From: Flavobacterium tructae
GTDB taxonomy: Bacteria; Bacteroidota; Bacteroidia; Flavobacteriales; Flavobacteriaceae
Length of the DNA: 64,000 bases
Assembly: GCF_002217475.1 (NCBI RefSeq)
Contig: NZ_MUHH01000034.1
Location: forward strand, 42,038 to 106,037
Direction of reading: 5' to 3'
Position 1 is the stretch's first letter. Each line of letters starts with the position of its first letter. The notes below the pieces were generated by a model. It saw only the letters and a list, made by a program, of their open reading frames with translations. It had not been told where the DNA came from and ran no database searches. The translations under genes and the position numbers were made by a program. Positions 17,187 through 25,173 of this stretch are shown here, in pieces.

Positions 17187-19616
17187 TTAGAATTTGTACG
17201 TGAAACTGGCTACTACATTTCTGGGTTTTTGTGGATTTAGAGTAGACCACCCACCATTGAAATAATCTTTATTAGCAATATTGTTAATGTTAAAAGCTAC
17301 ACGGAATTTATTTGAATTATAGAAAACCGAGCCATTGATTACAGTATAATCCGGCAATACAAATTTTCCGGTTTTAGAACTGTCCAGAATGGCATTTTCA
17401 CTGGCATAATTTCCTCCAAAACCAATACCGAAATTCTCTAATGTACCTTCTTCAAATTTATAAGTTGCCCATAGGTTTACTAAGCTTTTAGGACCTGACC
17501 AAAAGGGTCTTTTGCCTTGCTCCAGCCAAACATTTCCAACATCACCTTTCGTAATTTTACTGTCGTTGTAGCTGTATCCGGCAATTATGCTTAATCCTTT
17601 TATTGGTGCAGCATTCAGGTCAAATTCAAAACCTTTGCTTTGCGCTTCACCGCCCTGCGAGCTGTACAGTGGATTACTGGTCACTAAATTGGCTACATTA
17701 ATATTATAGTAACTCACAGTAGCATTTAATTTATCTTCAAAAATAGTTGCTTTAACTCCAAATTCCAATTGATTGGCATGTTCCGCTTCGAAAGTTTTGG
17801 AACCGATTAAATTGCCATCAGTATCATAACTTACAGCTGGAGCAATGTTTCTGAAGCCATTCATGTAATTAGCAAATACGGCTAACTTATCTTCAACTGG
17901 CTGGTATAATAATCCGAATTTTGGCGATAAAGCCGTTTGTGTATAATCGTCATTTTTATTTTTGATGTCACCCTTCGTATCAAAATAATCAATTCTTAAA
18001 CTAGCCATGGCCAACAATTTAGAAGTGATGTTAAGCACATCAGACGCATAGACGCTATAAGTTGCATCCTGCGGATTGAAGTTTCCGGCCGGTTCATTTG
18101 CCAGAAGTTTATCAACAGATGTTTGGGTCAGATAGTAAGGATTGGCAGCATTTAATTGTCTCACTTCACCCTGTGCTGTGATGTTGTAAAGTTTACCATA
18201 ACCGGATCCGCCATACATTACATTTCTTTCAAAATAATCGAAACCGGCAACAAGACGATTGCGCATTGATCCAATTTTAAAATCGCCAATGAAATTCTGT
18301 TGAATATCAGTTGTTACAGTTTGTGATTGTTCTTTGGTGATATTAAATCCAAAATCTTTATTTCCATCTTCATTGTCATAGATATAAGTGTAATAACCTC
18401 TTGATTTTGATGAACTTCTGGATAAAACCGTTTGCGAAGTCCATTGATCGGAAATTTTATAAGTCATCTGTCCCTGGAGACTGTATCTTGGATTTTTTAT
18501 CGATAGATCGTTGCTGTAAAATGATAAATCGGTATTATAGTTTAATTCAGCCAAGTTAGCATATTGCAAAGCGGAATCTCTGCCTAAAAATAGCATTGAC
18601 GGCGTTGTTTTTTCTTCCAGCATTAATTCCGTATTGATCAAAAAGGAAAGCTTATCGTTTACTTTATAAGAAAGGGAAGGAGCTACAAAAAAGGAAGTAC
18701 GAAATCCGGCATCCTGAAAACTGTTTTCGGTTTGATAAGCAGTATTAATTCTAAAAAGAACATTATCGGCATCGTCTAGCGGTGTATTGATATCGGCAGT
18801 GACCCTGTTTAATCCAAAACTTCCGGCCAGATAAGATACTTCACCGCCAAAGCCACTATATGGTTTTTTGGTAACGGTATTAATTAATCCGCCATAGCTC
18901 ACTAAACTGCTGCCAAATAAAGTTCCGGATGGACCTTTTATGACTTCGATGCGTTCAACGTTTGCCGGATCTAAACTTCCGTTTGTTAAACCCGGTAATC
19001 CGTTTACAATATTGGCCTGGACTTCAAATCCACGAAGGCTATAATACGAACCACCATCACCGCCACGACCTGTAGATTCCCATAATTTTTGAATTCCGGG
19101 TACATTTTTTAAGGCATCCTCATAATTTGTAATGGCTTGCTCCTTAATTAGTTCAGATGAAACAATGTTGTAAACCTGTGGATTTTCGACATTTTTTAAA
19201 GGCATTTTTGAAACATAAGTACTTTGCTTAGGAAAAGCTTTTCCTCGATTATTGGTAATGATTACCTCTTTTAACTGTTTGTTTGAAACCTTCAACTGTA
19301 AGTTAAGTGTTGTAGTTTCATTGATCGAAACAATTACTACCTGTTCCAGAGTTTCATAACCGGCTAAAGAAACTTGCAAAGTATAGGTGTTTGGTCTTAC
19401 CCTGTTAAATTCAAAAGCGCCGTCTTCATTACTGGTGGTACCGTATTTTGAACTTTTCAGGATAATGTTAACACCAACAGCCAGTTCTCCATCTGATGTT
19501 GTTATCGTTCCTTTAATTTTTCCGGTGTTTTGCTGAGCAAAAGCACTGAAAGAAAAGAGTAAAAAGAGATAGATTACGAATTGCGAATTTTTAATTCGTT
19601 TTTTAAAGTAGTTCAT
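17187..19616 (-). CDS. TonB-dependent siderophore receptor with regulatory-like N-terminal domain
   Basis: An 809-residue receptor: signal peptide 1-27 (AFAQ), carboxypeptidase-regulatory-like domain (about 30-118), plug (about 135-250, with VERIEVIKGPSGTLFG and YGGLINTVTKKP), barrel ending in SFTYKF. It is strongly similar in layout and wording to the receptors at 13552-15954 and 19734-22055 (for example KIKGTITTSDG.....VN.ILK.SKYGT), so the three look like products of duplication followed by divergence in the barrel loops. Its own terminator region separates it from the next receptor. No clear consensus promoter was seen upstream. It probably imports a different ferric siderophore. Confidence 0.95.
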   Translation of the reverse strand: MNYFKKRIKNSQFVIYLFLLFSFSAFAQQNTGKIKGTITTSDGELAVGVNIILKSSKYGTTSNEDGAFEFNRVRPNTYTLQVSLAGYETLEQVVIVSINETTTLNLQLKVSNKQLKEVIITNNRGKAFPKQSTYVSKMPLKNVENPQVYNIVSSELIKEQAITNYEDALKNVPGIQKLWESTGRGGDGGSYYSLRGFEVQANIVNGLPGLTNGSLDPANVERIEVIKGPSGTLFGSSLVSYGGLINTVTKKPYSGFGGEVSYLAGSFGLNRVTADINTPLDDADNVLFRINTAYQTENSFQDAGFRTSFFVAPSLSYKVNDKLSFLINTELMLEEKTTPSMLFLGRDSALQYANLAELNYNTDLSFYSNDLSIKNPRYSLQGQMTYKISDQWTSQTVLSRSSSKSRGYYTYIYDNEDGNKDFGFNITKEQSQTVTTDIQQNFIGDFKIGSMRNRLVAGFDYFERNVMYGGSGYGKLYNITAQGEVRQLNAANPYYLTQTSVDKLLANEPAGNFNPQDATYSVYASDVLNITSKLLAMASLRIDYFDTKGDIKNKNDDYTQTALSPKFGLLYQPVEDKLAVFANYMNGFRNIAPAVSYDTDGNLIGSKTFEAEHANQLEFGVKATIFEDKLNATVSYYNINVANLVTSNPLYSSQGGEAQSKGFEFDLNAAPIKGLSIIAGYSYNDSKITKGDVGNVWLEQGKRPFWSGPKSLVNLWATYKFEEGTLENFGIGFGGNYASENAILDSSKTGKFVLPDYTVINGSVFYNSNKFRVAFNINNIANKDYFNGGWSTLNPQKPRNVVASFTYKF

Positions 19617-19691
19617 GATTTTTTTGATTGGTTAATGTTATCAGTGAATAATTGTAGGAAAATAATAAGCGACTAATTTTCTTTTAAATGC

Positions 19692-19720
19692 AAACACCTC
19701 TAAAGCAGAGGTGTTTTTTT
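19692..19720 (-). terminator. Terminator after upstream receptor
   Basis: Perfect 10-bp stem AAACACCTCT / AGAGGTGTTT with a five-base loop, directly after the receptor stop at 19734 on the minus strand. T-runs flank it on both strands. Confidence 0.75.
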
Positions 19721-19733
19721 ATTGCAGATGCTG

Positions 19734-22055
19734 TTAAAACTTAAGAGTTAAGTTTACTAACAAGTTGGCAGGAGCTTGCGCCATTCCGTAAGAATCCCAG
19801 TATTTTTTATTGTTTATGTTGTTGAATTTAACGCCGATTCTCCATGTTGGCTTATCATAAAATAGGGTCGCATTGTAAACAGAATAAGACGGGCTGTAAA
19901 AACTTTCATCTTCAAACTTGTATTGCTTGTCTACGTAGTTGCCTCCAAAACCAAGTCCTAAATCTTTTAATTTGTTTTGAAACTTATACGATATCCAATA
20001 ATTAACTACATTTTCCGGAGCTCCGCTGGCTTTATTTCCTTCAATAGCGGCATCTGATGATTTTACGATGCGATTGTCATTATAAGCATACCCAAGCATA
20101 GCATTTAAACCTGCAACCGGAGTGGCAATAAATTCAAAGTCAATTCCTTTACTCACTTGTTTACCATCCTGAACATTAAAACCGTCAGAAGTTGTTCTTG
20201 TAGCATTATCAATCGTAATGTTGTAGTAACTTAATGTAGTACTTAATTTTTTATTGAACGCTTCTACTTTTACCCCACCTTCGTATTGGTTGGCATAAAC
20301 CGGTTTTAATACTAACAAGCTTCCATCGGGTTGATTTACGGGACCCGAATTTTGAAAACCATTCATATAATTTCCAAATAAAGAAACCTGATTTTTAACC
20401 ACTTCATAAACCAAACCTAATTTAGGAGATAGGGCAGTTTGATTGTAGCCTTTTGTGTCTTCCAGTTTTTTCTGAACGAAGTTGTCTAAACGAAGACTTA
20501 GCATAGCTGATAAACGGTCTGTAAAGCTTATCACATCTGAGGCATAAACACTAAATATTTGTTCGTCCGGAACTGCCCATGTAAGTTGAGATACCACGGC
20601 ATCAACTTGTTTTTTTCGGATAGGATCAAAAGGTTTTGTGACATCGATAGTGTCCAGAACCGGCGTTGCGCCATAATTAAAAGTACCTTTTGAAAATCTG
20701 TAATTGGTACCTAATAAAAGTTTATGTTTGATACTTCCGGTAGAAAACTGACCGTTAATATTTTCTTGTATGTTGGTAAACTGATTAAATATTGGGCCAA
20801 AACGCGATACGCTTCTTTTTACTTCTGTTGGTGAAATCCATTGTGTGTAATATTGATAACTGCGATCTACATTTTCATCAATAAAAGAGAAAACAGTAGT
20901 AGATTTCCAGTTTTCTGCCAATTGATATTCGGCCTGAACAAAAACTTTTGTTGATGAAGTTTTGGCATCAAGATCATCGTGAAACAAACTTTTTCTATAG
21001 TCTACCTTTAAATCTGTTGGGTTTGTAATTCCCGAAGCATACGAACGTCCGTAAGTAGGACGTGTGTTGTTTACATTGTAAATTTCGGTATCAATACTTA
21101 AGGTTAATTTATCCGTTGCTTTGTAAGTAAGGCTTGGCGCGATCAGGAATGTTTTGCTAAAACCATAGTCTAAGAAACTCTTTTCGGTATTTACCGCAGC
21201 GTTTAATCGAAACAATACGTTGTTATCAGCTGTTAGTGGAGTATTAACATCAAGCGCTAGTCGGTTTAATCCAAAACTTCCTCCGGTATAGGATACTTCT
21301 GTTTTTTTAGTCTCAAAAGGTTTTTTGGTAACTAAATTCACAACACCACCAAAAGAAGAGACAGACGACCCGAATAAAGTTCCCGAAGGTCCTTTTAGAA
21401 CTTCGATACGTTCGGCATTATCAATAGAAATAGAGCTTCGACCTGTCATATTTTCCATTCCGTTTCGGGCATTAACTCCGGTACTGAATCCTCTAAATGA
21501 AATTTCAAGCCCTCCTGATGGATAAATTTTTGTGGTGACACCAGGCGCATTTACAGCTGCACTTCTAATATCTATTGCAATTTGTTCCTGCAAAAGTTCT
21601 TTGGGAATCACATTATAGACTTGAGGGTTTTCAAGATTTTTCAGCGGCATTCTCGCAACATAATCTGTTTTTTTAGAGAGGATGCTTTTCTTACCGTTTA
21701 CTACAACTTCATGCAGCTCTTTGTTGGAAACTTTTAATTGCAAATTGAGAACTGTTGTTTCACTTTCAGTTACCACTACCTCTTGTTCAGTAGTTTCATA
21801 ACCGGTTAAAGATACTTGTAAGGTATAGGTATTAGTTCGTACTCTGTTGAGATCAAAACTGCCATCGTCGTTGGTTACGGTACCGTATTTTGAGTTTTTA
21901 AGAATGACATTTACACCGGCAGCAGGATCGCCATCAGATGTAGTAATCGTTCCTTTTATTTTTCCAAAGTTTTGCTGGGCAAACGAACCGAAAAAAGAGA
22001 AAAGAAAACTGATTGTAAGTAGAAAACGATAGGTTTTCATAATAGAATATTTCAT
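19734..22055 (-). CDS. TonB-dependent siderophore receptor with regulatory-like N-terminal domain
   Basis: A 773-residue receptor from the ATG at 22055 (MKYSIMKTYR). The frame is open to an ATG at 22100, but that codon lies only 12 nt downstream of the -7 box (22112-22119), essentially at the transcription start, so the internal ATG is preferred. Order: signal peptide (about 1-27, SFAQ), carboxypeptidase-regulatory-like domain (about 30-115), siderophore-type plug (about 130-240, with IEVLKGPSGTLFG and GGVVNLVTKKPF), barrel with C-terminal LTLKF. It is a paralogue of the two receptors downstream. Divergent from the MFS gene, with both promoters in the shared gap. Confidence 0.94.
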   Translation of the reverse strand: MKYSIMKTYRFLLTISFLFSFFGSFAQQNFGKIKGTITTSDGDPAAGVNVILKNSKYGTVTNDDGSFDLNRVRTNTYTLQVSLTGYETTEQEVVVTESETTVLNLQLKVSNKELHEVVVNGKKSILSKKTDYVARMPLKNLENPQVYNVIPKELLQEQIAIDIRSAAVNAPGVTTKIYPSGGLEISFRGFSTGVNARNGMENMTGRSSISIDNAERIEVLKGPSGTLFGSSVSSFGGVVNLVTKKPFETKKTEVSYTGGSFGLNRLALDVNTPLTADNNVLFRLNAAVNTEKSFLDYGFSKTFLIAPSLTYKATDKLTLSIDTEIYNVNNTRPTYGRSYASGITNPTDLKVDYRKSLFHDDLDAKTSSTKVFVQAEYQLAENWKSTTVFSFIDENVDRSYQYYTQWISPTEVKRSVSRFGPIFNQFTNIQENINGQFSTGSIKHKLLLGTNYRFSKGTFNYGATPVLDTIDVTKPFDPIRKKQVDAVVSQLTWAVPDEQIFSVYASDVISFTDRLSAMLSLRLDNFVQKKLEDTKGYNQTALSPKLGLVYEVVKNQVSLFGNYMNGFQNSGPVNQPDGSLLVLKPVYANQYEGGVKVEAFNKKLSTTLSYYNITIDNATRTTSDGFNVQDGKQVSKGIDFEFIATPVAGLNAMLGYAYNDNRIVKSSDAAIEGNKASGAPENVVNYWISYKFQNKLKDLGLGFGGNYVDKQYKFEDESFYSPSYSVYNATLFYDKPTWRIGVKFNNINNKKYWDSYGMAQAPANLLVNLTLKF

Positions 22056-22111
22056 TTTACATTGAGTTTGGTTAAAGTAACTGTTTTTATTTAGAATCAA
22101 TAAAAACAGTG

Positions 22112-22142
22112 CAAATGTAAAAATTAATATTTCTTTAACAAA
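22112..22142 (-). promoter_or_regulatory. Promoter of receptor gene
   Basis: On the minus strand: TTTG, 19 nt, TACATTTG (-7 box 22112-22119). A full match to the Bacteroidota consensus; it decides the start at 22055. Confidence 0.75.
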
Positions 22143-22284
22143 TAATGTTTAGTTTGATTTCATGAACTTTGAGTTAAATCTGGGGTACTTTTTTAAAATT
22201 TCTTTGAGCAATGATCGGAATGAATTAAATTTCTGACGTTTATTAAAAAAGTTAAAAAGAGTAGAAGTTACATGTTGAAAGCCT

Positions 22285-22292
22285 TAATTTTG
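22285..22292 (+). promoter_or_regulatory. -7 box of MFS gene
   Basis: TAATTTTG, matching TAnnTTTG, 23 nt before the ATG at 22315. No -33 TTG is seen at proper spacing. Confidence 0.45.
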
Positions 22293-22314
22293 TATCCAAA
22301 TTGAAACCCTCCTC

Positions 22315-23475
22315 ATGATTTTACCTTTCTTGAAAAAACTGCAGAATTCTCCTAAGGGATTCCGTTTGGCTAATACTGTATTTTTTTTCCTTTCGGGATT
22401 TGGATATTCTTCCTGGGTGTCCCGTATTCCGCATATACAGGCACAATTGCATCTGTCTGAAGCTGAGTTTGGAGCTGTTTTATTTGCCTTTCCGATTGGC
22501 CTGATGCTGACCATGCCTTTTACAGGAATGCTGTTAAATAAATACAGCAGTCGTTATGTTATGCTTTTGGGAGCCATCATGTTTAATATTGCTCTGGCGT
22601 TGCCCGGTTTAGCAGCTTTTGTATGGCAGTTGGTCGTCATACTTTTAATTTTCGGAGCTTCGAGGAATATTTTCAACTTATCTATTAATGCACAATCGTT
22701 GGAGGTTCAGAAATTGTATCCAAAATCAATTATAACCCGTTTTCATGCCGTATGGAGTATAGCTGTTTTTTCGGGAGCAGGCTTGGGTTATGTAATGGTG
22801 ACACAGCATATTGCACCGGTTCATCATTTACTTGGCGTTAGTGTTTTTATGATGGGACTTACCGCTTGCTTTTATCCGATGAGTATTCACAATGAGCCTG
22901 TACCGGTAAAAAAGAAGTTCTTTTCGATGCCGGAAAAAAATCTGATAAAGTTTGCCCTCATTTGTTTTGTGTCTATGGCCTGTGAAAATACCATGTACGA
23001 TTGGAGTGGTATTTATTTTAAAAATATACTAAAAGCTTCTCCAAAACTAACCAGCGCCGCCTTTGTGTTTTTTGCAACAGCAGTAACTTTAGGACGTTTG
23101 TTTGGGGATTATGGTGTAATGAAATTTGGTACAAAACGGATTTTGTTTTACAGCGGAGTTTTAATCACAGCTGGTTTTACAATTTGTTTTGCCCTGCCGT
23201 ATGCTTATCCAACAATTTTTGGTTATGTCTTGATTGGATTTGGAGTTTCCTGTGTCGTTCCGCTTGTATTTAGTATTGCAGGAAGATCATCCAAATTAAG
23301 CAGCGGTTCTGCCTTAACGTCTATCTCTACTATTGGTTATCTTGGATTTTTACTGGTTCCGCCTATGGTTGGTTTTATCTCTGAATATTTAAGTATGAAA
23401 TGGGCATTTTTAATAATGGCACTTCTGGGGATACTGATGATCTTTATGGTGAATAAGATCGGAGAGAAGGAGTGA
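22315..23475 (+). CDS. MFS transporter
   Basis: A 386-residue major-facilitator protein with 12 hydrophobic segments. The first helix region carries FFLSGFGYSSWVSRIP, the wording of the YbjJ-type MFS subgroup. Two six-helix halves are split by a loop around 190-205 (NEPVPVKKKFF). It probably exports or imports a small solute across the inner membrane; the substrate cannot be read. It is divergent from a siderophore receptor, so a link to siderophore export is possible but unsupported beyond position. Start at the ATG at 22315, with the -7 box at 22285-22292. Confidence 0.92.
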   Translation: MILPFLKKLQNSPKGFRLANTVFFFLSGFGYSSWVSRIPHIQAQLHLSEAEFGAVLFAFPIGLMLTMPFTGMLLNKYSSRYVMLLGAIMFNIALALPGLAAFVWQLVVILLIFGASRNIFNLSINAQSLEVQKLYPKSIITRFHAVWSIAVFSGAGLGYVMVTQHIAPVHHLLGVSVFMMGLTACFYPMSIHNEPVPVKKKFFSMPEKNLIKFALICFVSMACENTMYDWSGIYFKNILKASPKLTSAAFVFFATAVTLGRLFGDYGVMKFGTKRILFYSGVLITAGFTICFALPYAYPTIFGYVLIGFGVSCVVPLVFSIAGRSSKLSSGSALTSISTIGYLGFLLVPPMVGFISEYLSMKWAFLIMALLGILMIFMVNKIGEKE

Positions 23476-23546
23476 TTTTTTTTGAGGGGCTAAGGTTCTG
23501 AGTTTTTTTTACGAAGGCATAAAGTTTTATTATTTGAGAAGAACAT

Positions 23547-24008
23547 TCATTTTTTATCTATTTCGTTTATAAAATTCTTCCATTTTTGTTTTTCAATGAT
23601 GTATGAATATTGGTAACTTTTTTCGAAAATTCGTATCTTATTTTTGAATTCAAGAGTATCAACATAAAAGAAATCGAGTTCTTCTTTTTGATTACGAAAA
23701 TGAATAGAATAGGTGCTTTTTGGACAACAACAATAGCCTGTTTTTTCGGATTTTATAAAGATAGTTTCAAAGTTTTCAACTTGCTTTTTTATTACAGTTT
23801 TAAGTTCTTTCACTGGAGTATATGACTCCACGTTAATTCTTTTATTTGTTAATGTTGAATCGTACACTTTTATTATAATTTGAGTACTATTTGATAATGT
23901 ATTATTAAAAGAAATGTTATCCCAAATGTTATTAATTACAGTTTGAGTTTTTTTTTCACAGCTTATTATTAAAATAGAAAATAAAATTATTAAAAATATA
24001 TTTTTCAT
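23547..24008 (-). CDS. Hypothetical lipoprotein
   Basis: A 153-residue protein with a lipoprotein signal peptide: MKN, a hydrophobic core and LIISC with Cys17. The mature part is basic and A/T-rich in codon use, with a CCCP segment (cysteines near 95) that could bind a metal or form disulfides. I do not recognise a family. It overlaps the upstream membrane-protein gene by 4 nt (ATGA), so the two are co-translated. Confidence 0.75.
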   Translation of the reverse strand: MKNIFLIILFSILIISCEKKTQTVINNIWDNISFNNTLSNSTQIIIKVYDSTLTNKRINVESYTPVKELKTVIKKQVENFETIFIKSEKTGYCCCPKSTYSIHFRNQKEELDFFYVDTLEFKNKIRIFEKSYQYSYIIEKQKWKNFINEIDKK

Positions 24009-24460
24009 TTATCAGAAGAAATTGTAGTTTCAGTATGATACTCAAAAATGTAACTAAAGATCATAAGGACTGGTAAGCTAAGCCATGCAGTAAAGACAAG
24101 TTCTATTCCATTCTGACCATCTGAAACGTAGCACAATGTATTTGCTTTTGTGAAAAAGATACTCAGTGCCGTTTGCATAAAAATGTATTCGAGAAAATTA
24201 AAGAAAATCAGATTAGTTTTTAATTTTTCATAACTTTCTGTTTCTTTTTTCTTTAAACTTTTGTAAAATAAAACAGGTAAAAGGAGCATTCCTATCCAAG
24301 AAAGTAGCCAAAGTGCTTTCCAAGTAGTAGTGCATTCAACTCCTAAACGTTGTAGAATAAACTGGGTTCCAAATAGTAGGATTGCTGTAAAACCTGGAAT
24401 AATAAACCCAATGACACAAAAAATCATTGTGGATTTTATATAGTTGTATTTATATTTCAA
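24005..24460 (-). CDS. Hypothetical membrane protein
   Basis: A 151-residue protein with about four hydrophobic segments (near 12-35, 47-64, 80-100 and 122-143). The longest reading uses TTG at 24460 (MKYKYNY, a plausible basic start of a membrane protein); an ATG start exists at 24427. No family is recognised. It overlaps the lipoprotein gene downstream by 4 nt, which suggests the two products work together at the envelope. Confidence 0.7.
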   Translation of the reverse strand: MKYKYNYIKSTMIFCVIGFIIPGFTAILLFGTQFILQRLGVECTTTWKALWLLSWIGMLLLPVLFYKSLKKKETESYEKLKTNLIFFNFLEYIFMQTALSIFFTKANTLCYVSDGQNGIELVFTAWLSLPVLMIFSYIFEYHTETTISSDK

Positions 24461-24497
24461 ATTGAACTTAGCTTACTTTTGAAAAAAACTTAATTGG

Positions 24498-24974
24498 CTA
24501 TTTCTTCGTCATCACAAATTTCTCTGAACTCGGTTTCCCATTCAAATTCCCTGAAATCTCAGCAGTTAAAGTATTATTCGCTCCTTTTGTATACGTTATT
24601 TTTTGTGGATAATCGTGTTTAGGATTTTCAAAAACCAATTGTTTGTCTGATTCAGCAGTCGATTGAAAAGCTACTGGTTTATCATCATTCTGGCCTTTCA
24701 CGGTAGCAAAATAAGTTAAGGTTTCTTCCTTTTGAGATAACACGATGTTTTCTAAATGAATAGTATCTTTTTCTTTTATGAAATAGGAGGAAGCACTAAA
24801 AGTACTATCGTTTAGTTTTTGCCAGTTTTCGGTCAGAACCCCCTCTGGAGATTTGTTTTCCCAGTTCCCAATGAGCCAGTCTGCAACTTTGATTTTATCT
24901 TTTTCGGTAGAATCCTTTTTTTGACAAGAAACAGCAACTAAAACAAGAGCTAAAAGAGTAATTTTCTGAAACAT
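24498..24974 (-). CDS. DUF6265 family lipoprotein
   Basis: A 158-residue protein. I choose ATG 24974 (MFQKITLLAL) because the longer reading starts with GTG and adds seven residues ahead of the signal peptide. Lipobox VAVSC with Cys17. The mature part is a lipocalin-like beta-barrel with W.IG.WEN near the start and repeated strand pairs, as in DUF6265. Function is unknown. The gene is separated from the downstream membrane pair by 37 nt and from topB by a long imperfect palindrome (25020-25166). Confidence 0.82.
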   Translation of the reverse strand: MFQKITLLALVLVAVSCQKKDSTEKDKIKVADWLIGNWENKSPEGVLTENWQKLNDSTFSASSYFIKEKDTIHLENIVLSQKEETLTYFATVKGQNDDKPVAFQSTAESDKQLVFENPKHDYPQKITYTKGANNTLTAEISGNLNGKPSSEKFVMTKK

Positions 24975-25019
24975 ATTTTTGAGTTTTGATCGCACTAAAG
25001 TATAAAAAAAATAGTTGCT

Positions 25020-25166
25020 ACAGATTAATGGATTTAAATGATTTTTTTCACAGAGATTTATAAAGATTTAAGCAAATTTTTATAATTCAGAATTGAAATT
25101 AAATTTGTTCAAATTAACAAAATCTTTATAAAACTAAAAATCTGCGCTAATCCTTTTAATCTGTGG
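25020..25166. repeat. Long imperfect palindrome, CACAGATT family
   Basis: The left half (CAGATTAA...GGATTTAAA...ATTTATAAAGATTTAAGCAAATTT) is an imperfect reverse complement of the right half, which ends AATCCTTTTAATCTGTGG. It lies between the end of topB and the start of the DUF6265 gene. Same architecture as the hairpins at 5470, 57149 and 62724, but different sequence. Confidence 0.7.
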
Positions 25167-25173
25167 CTAAATA

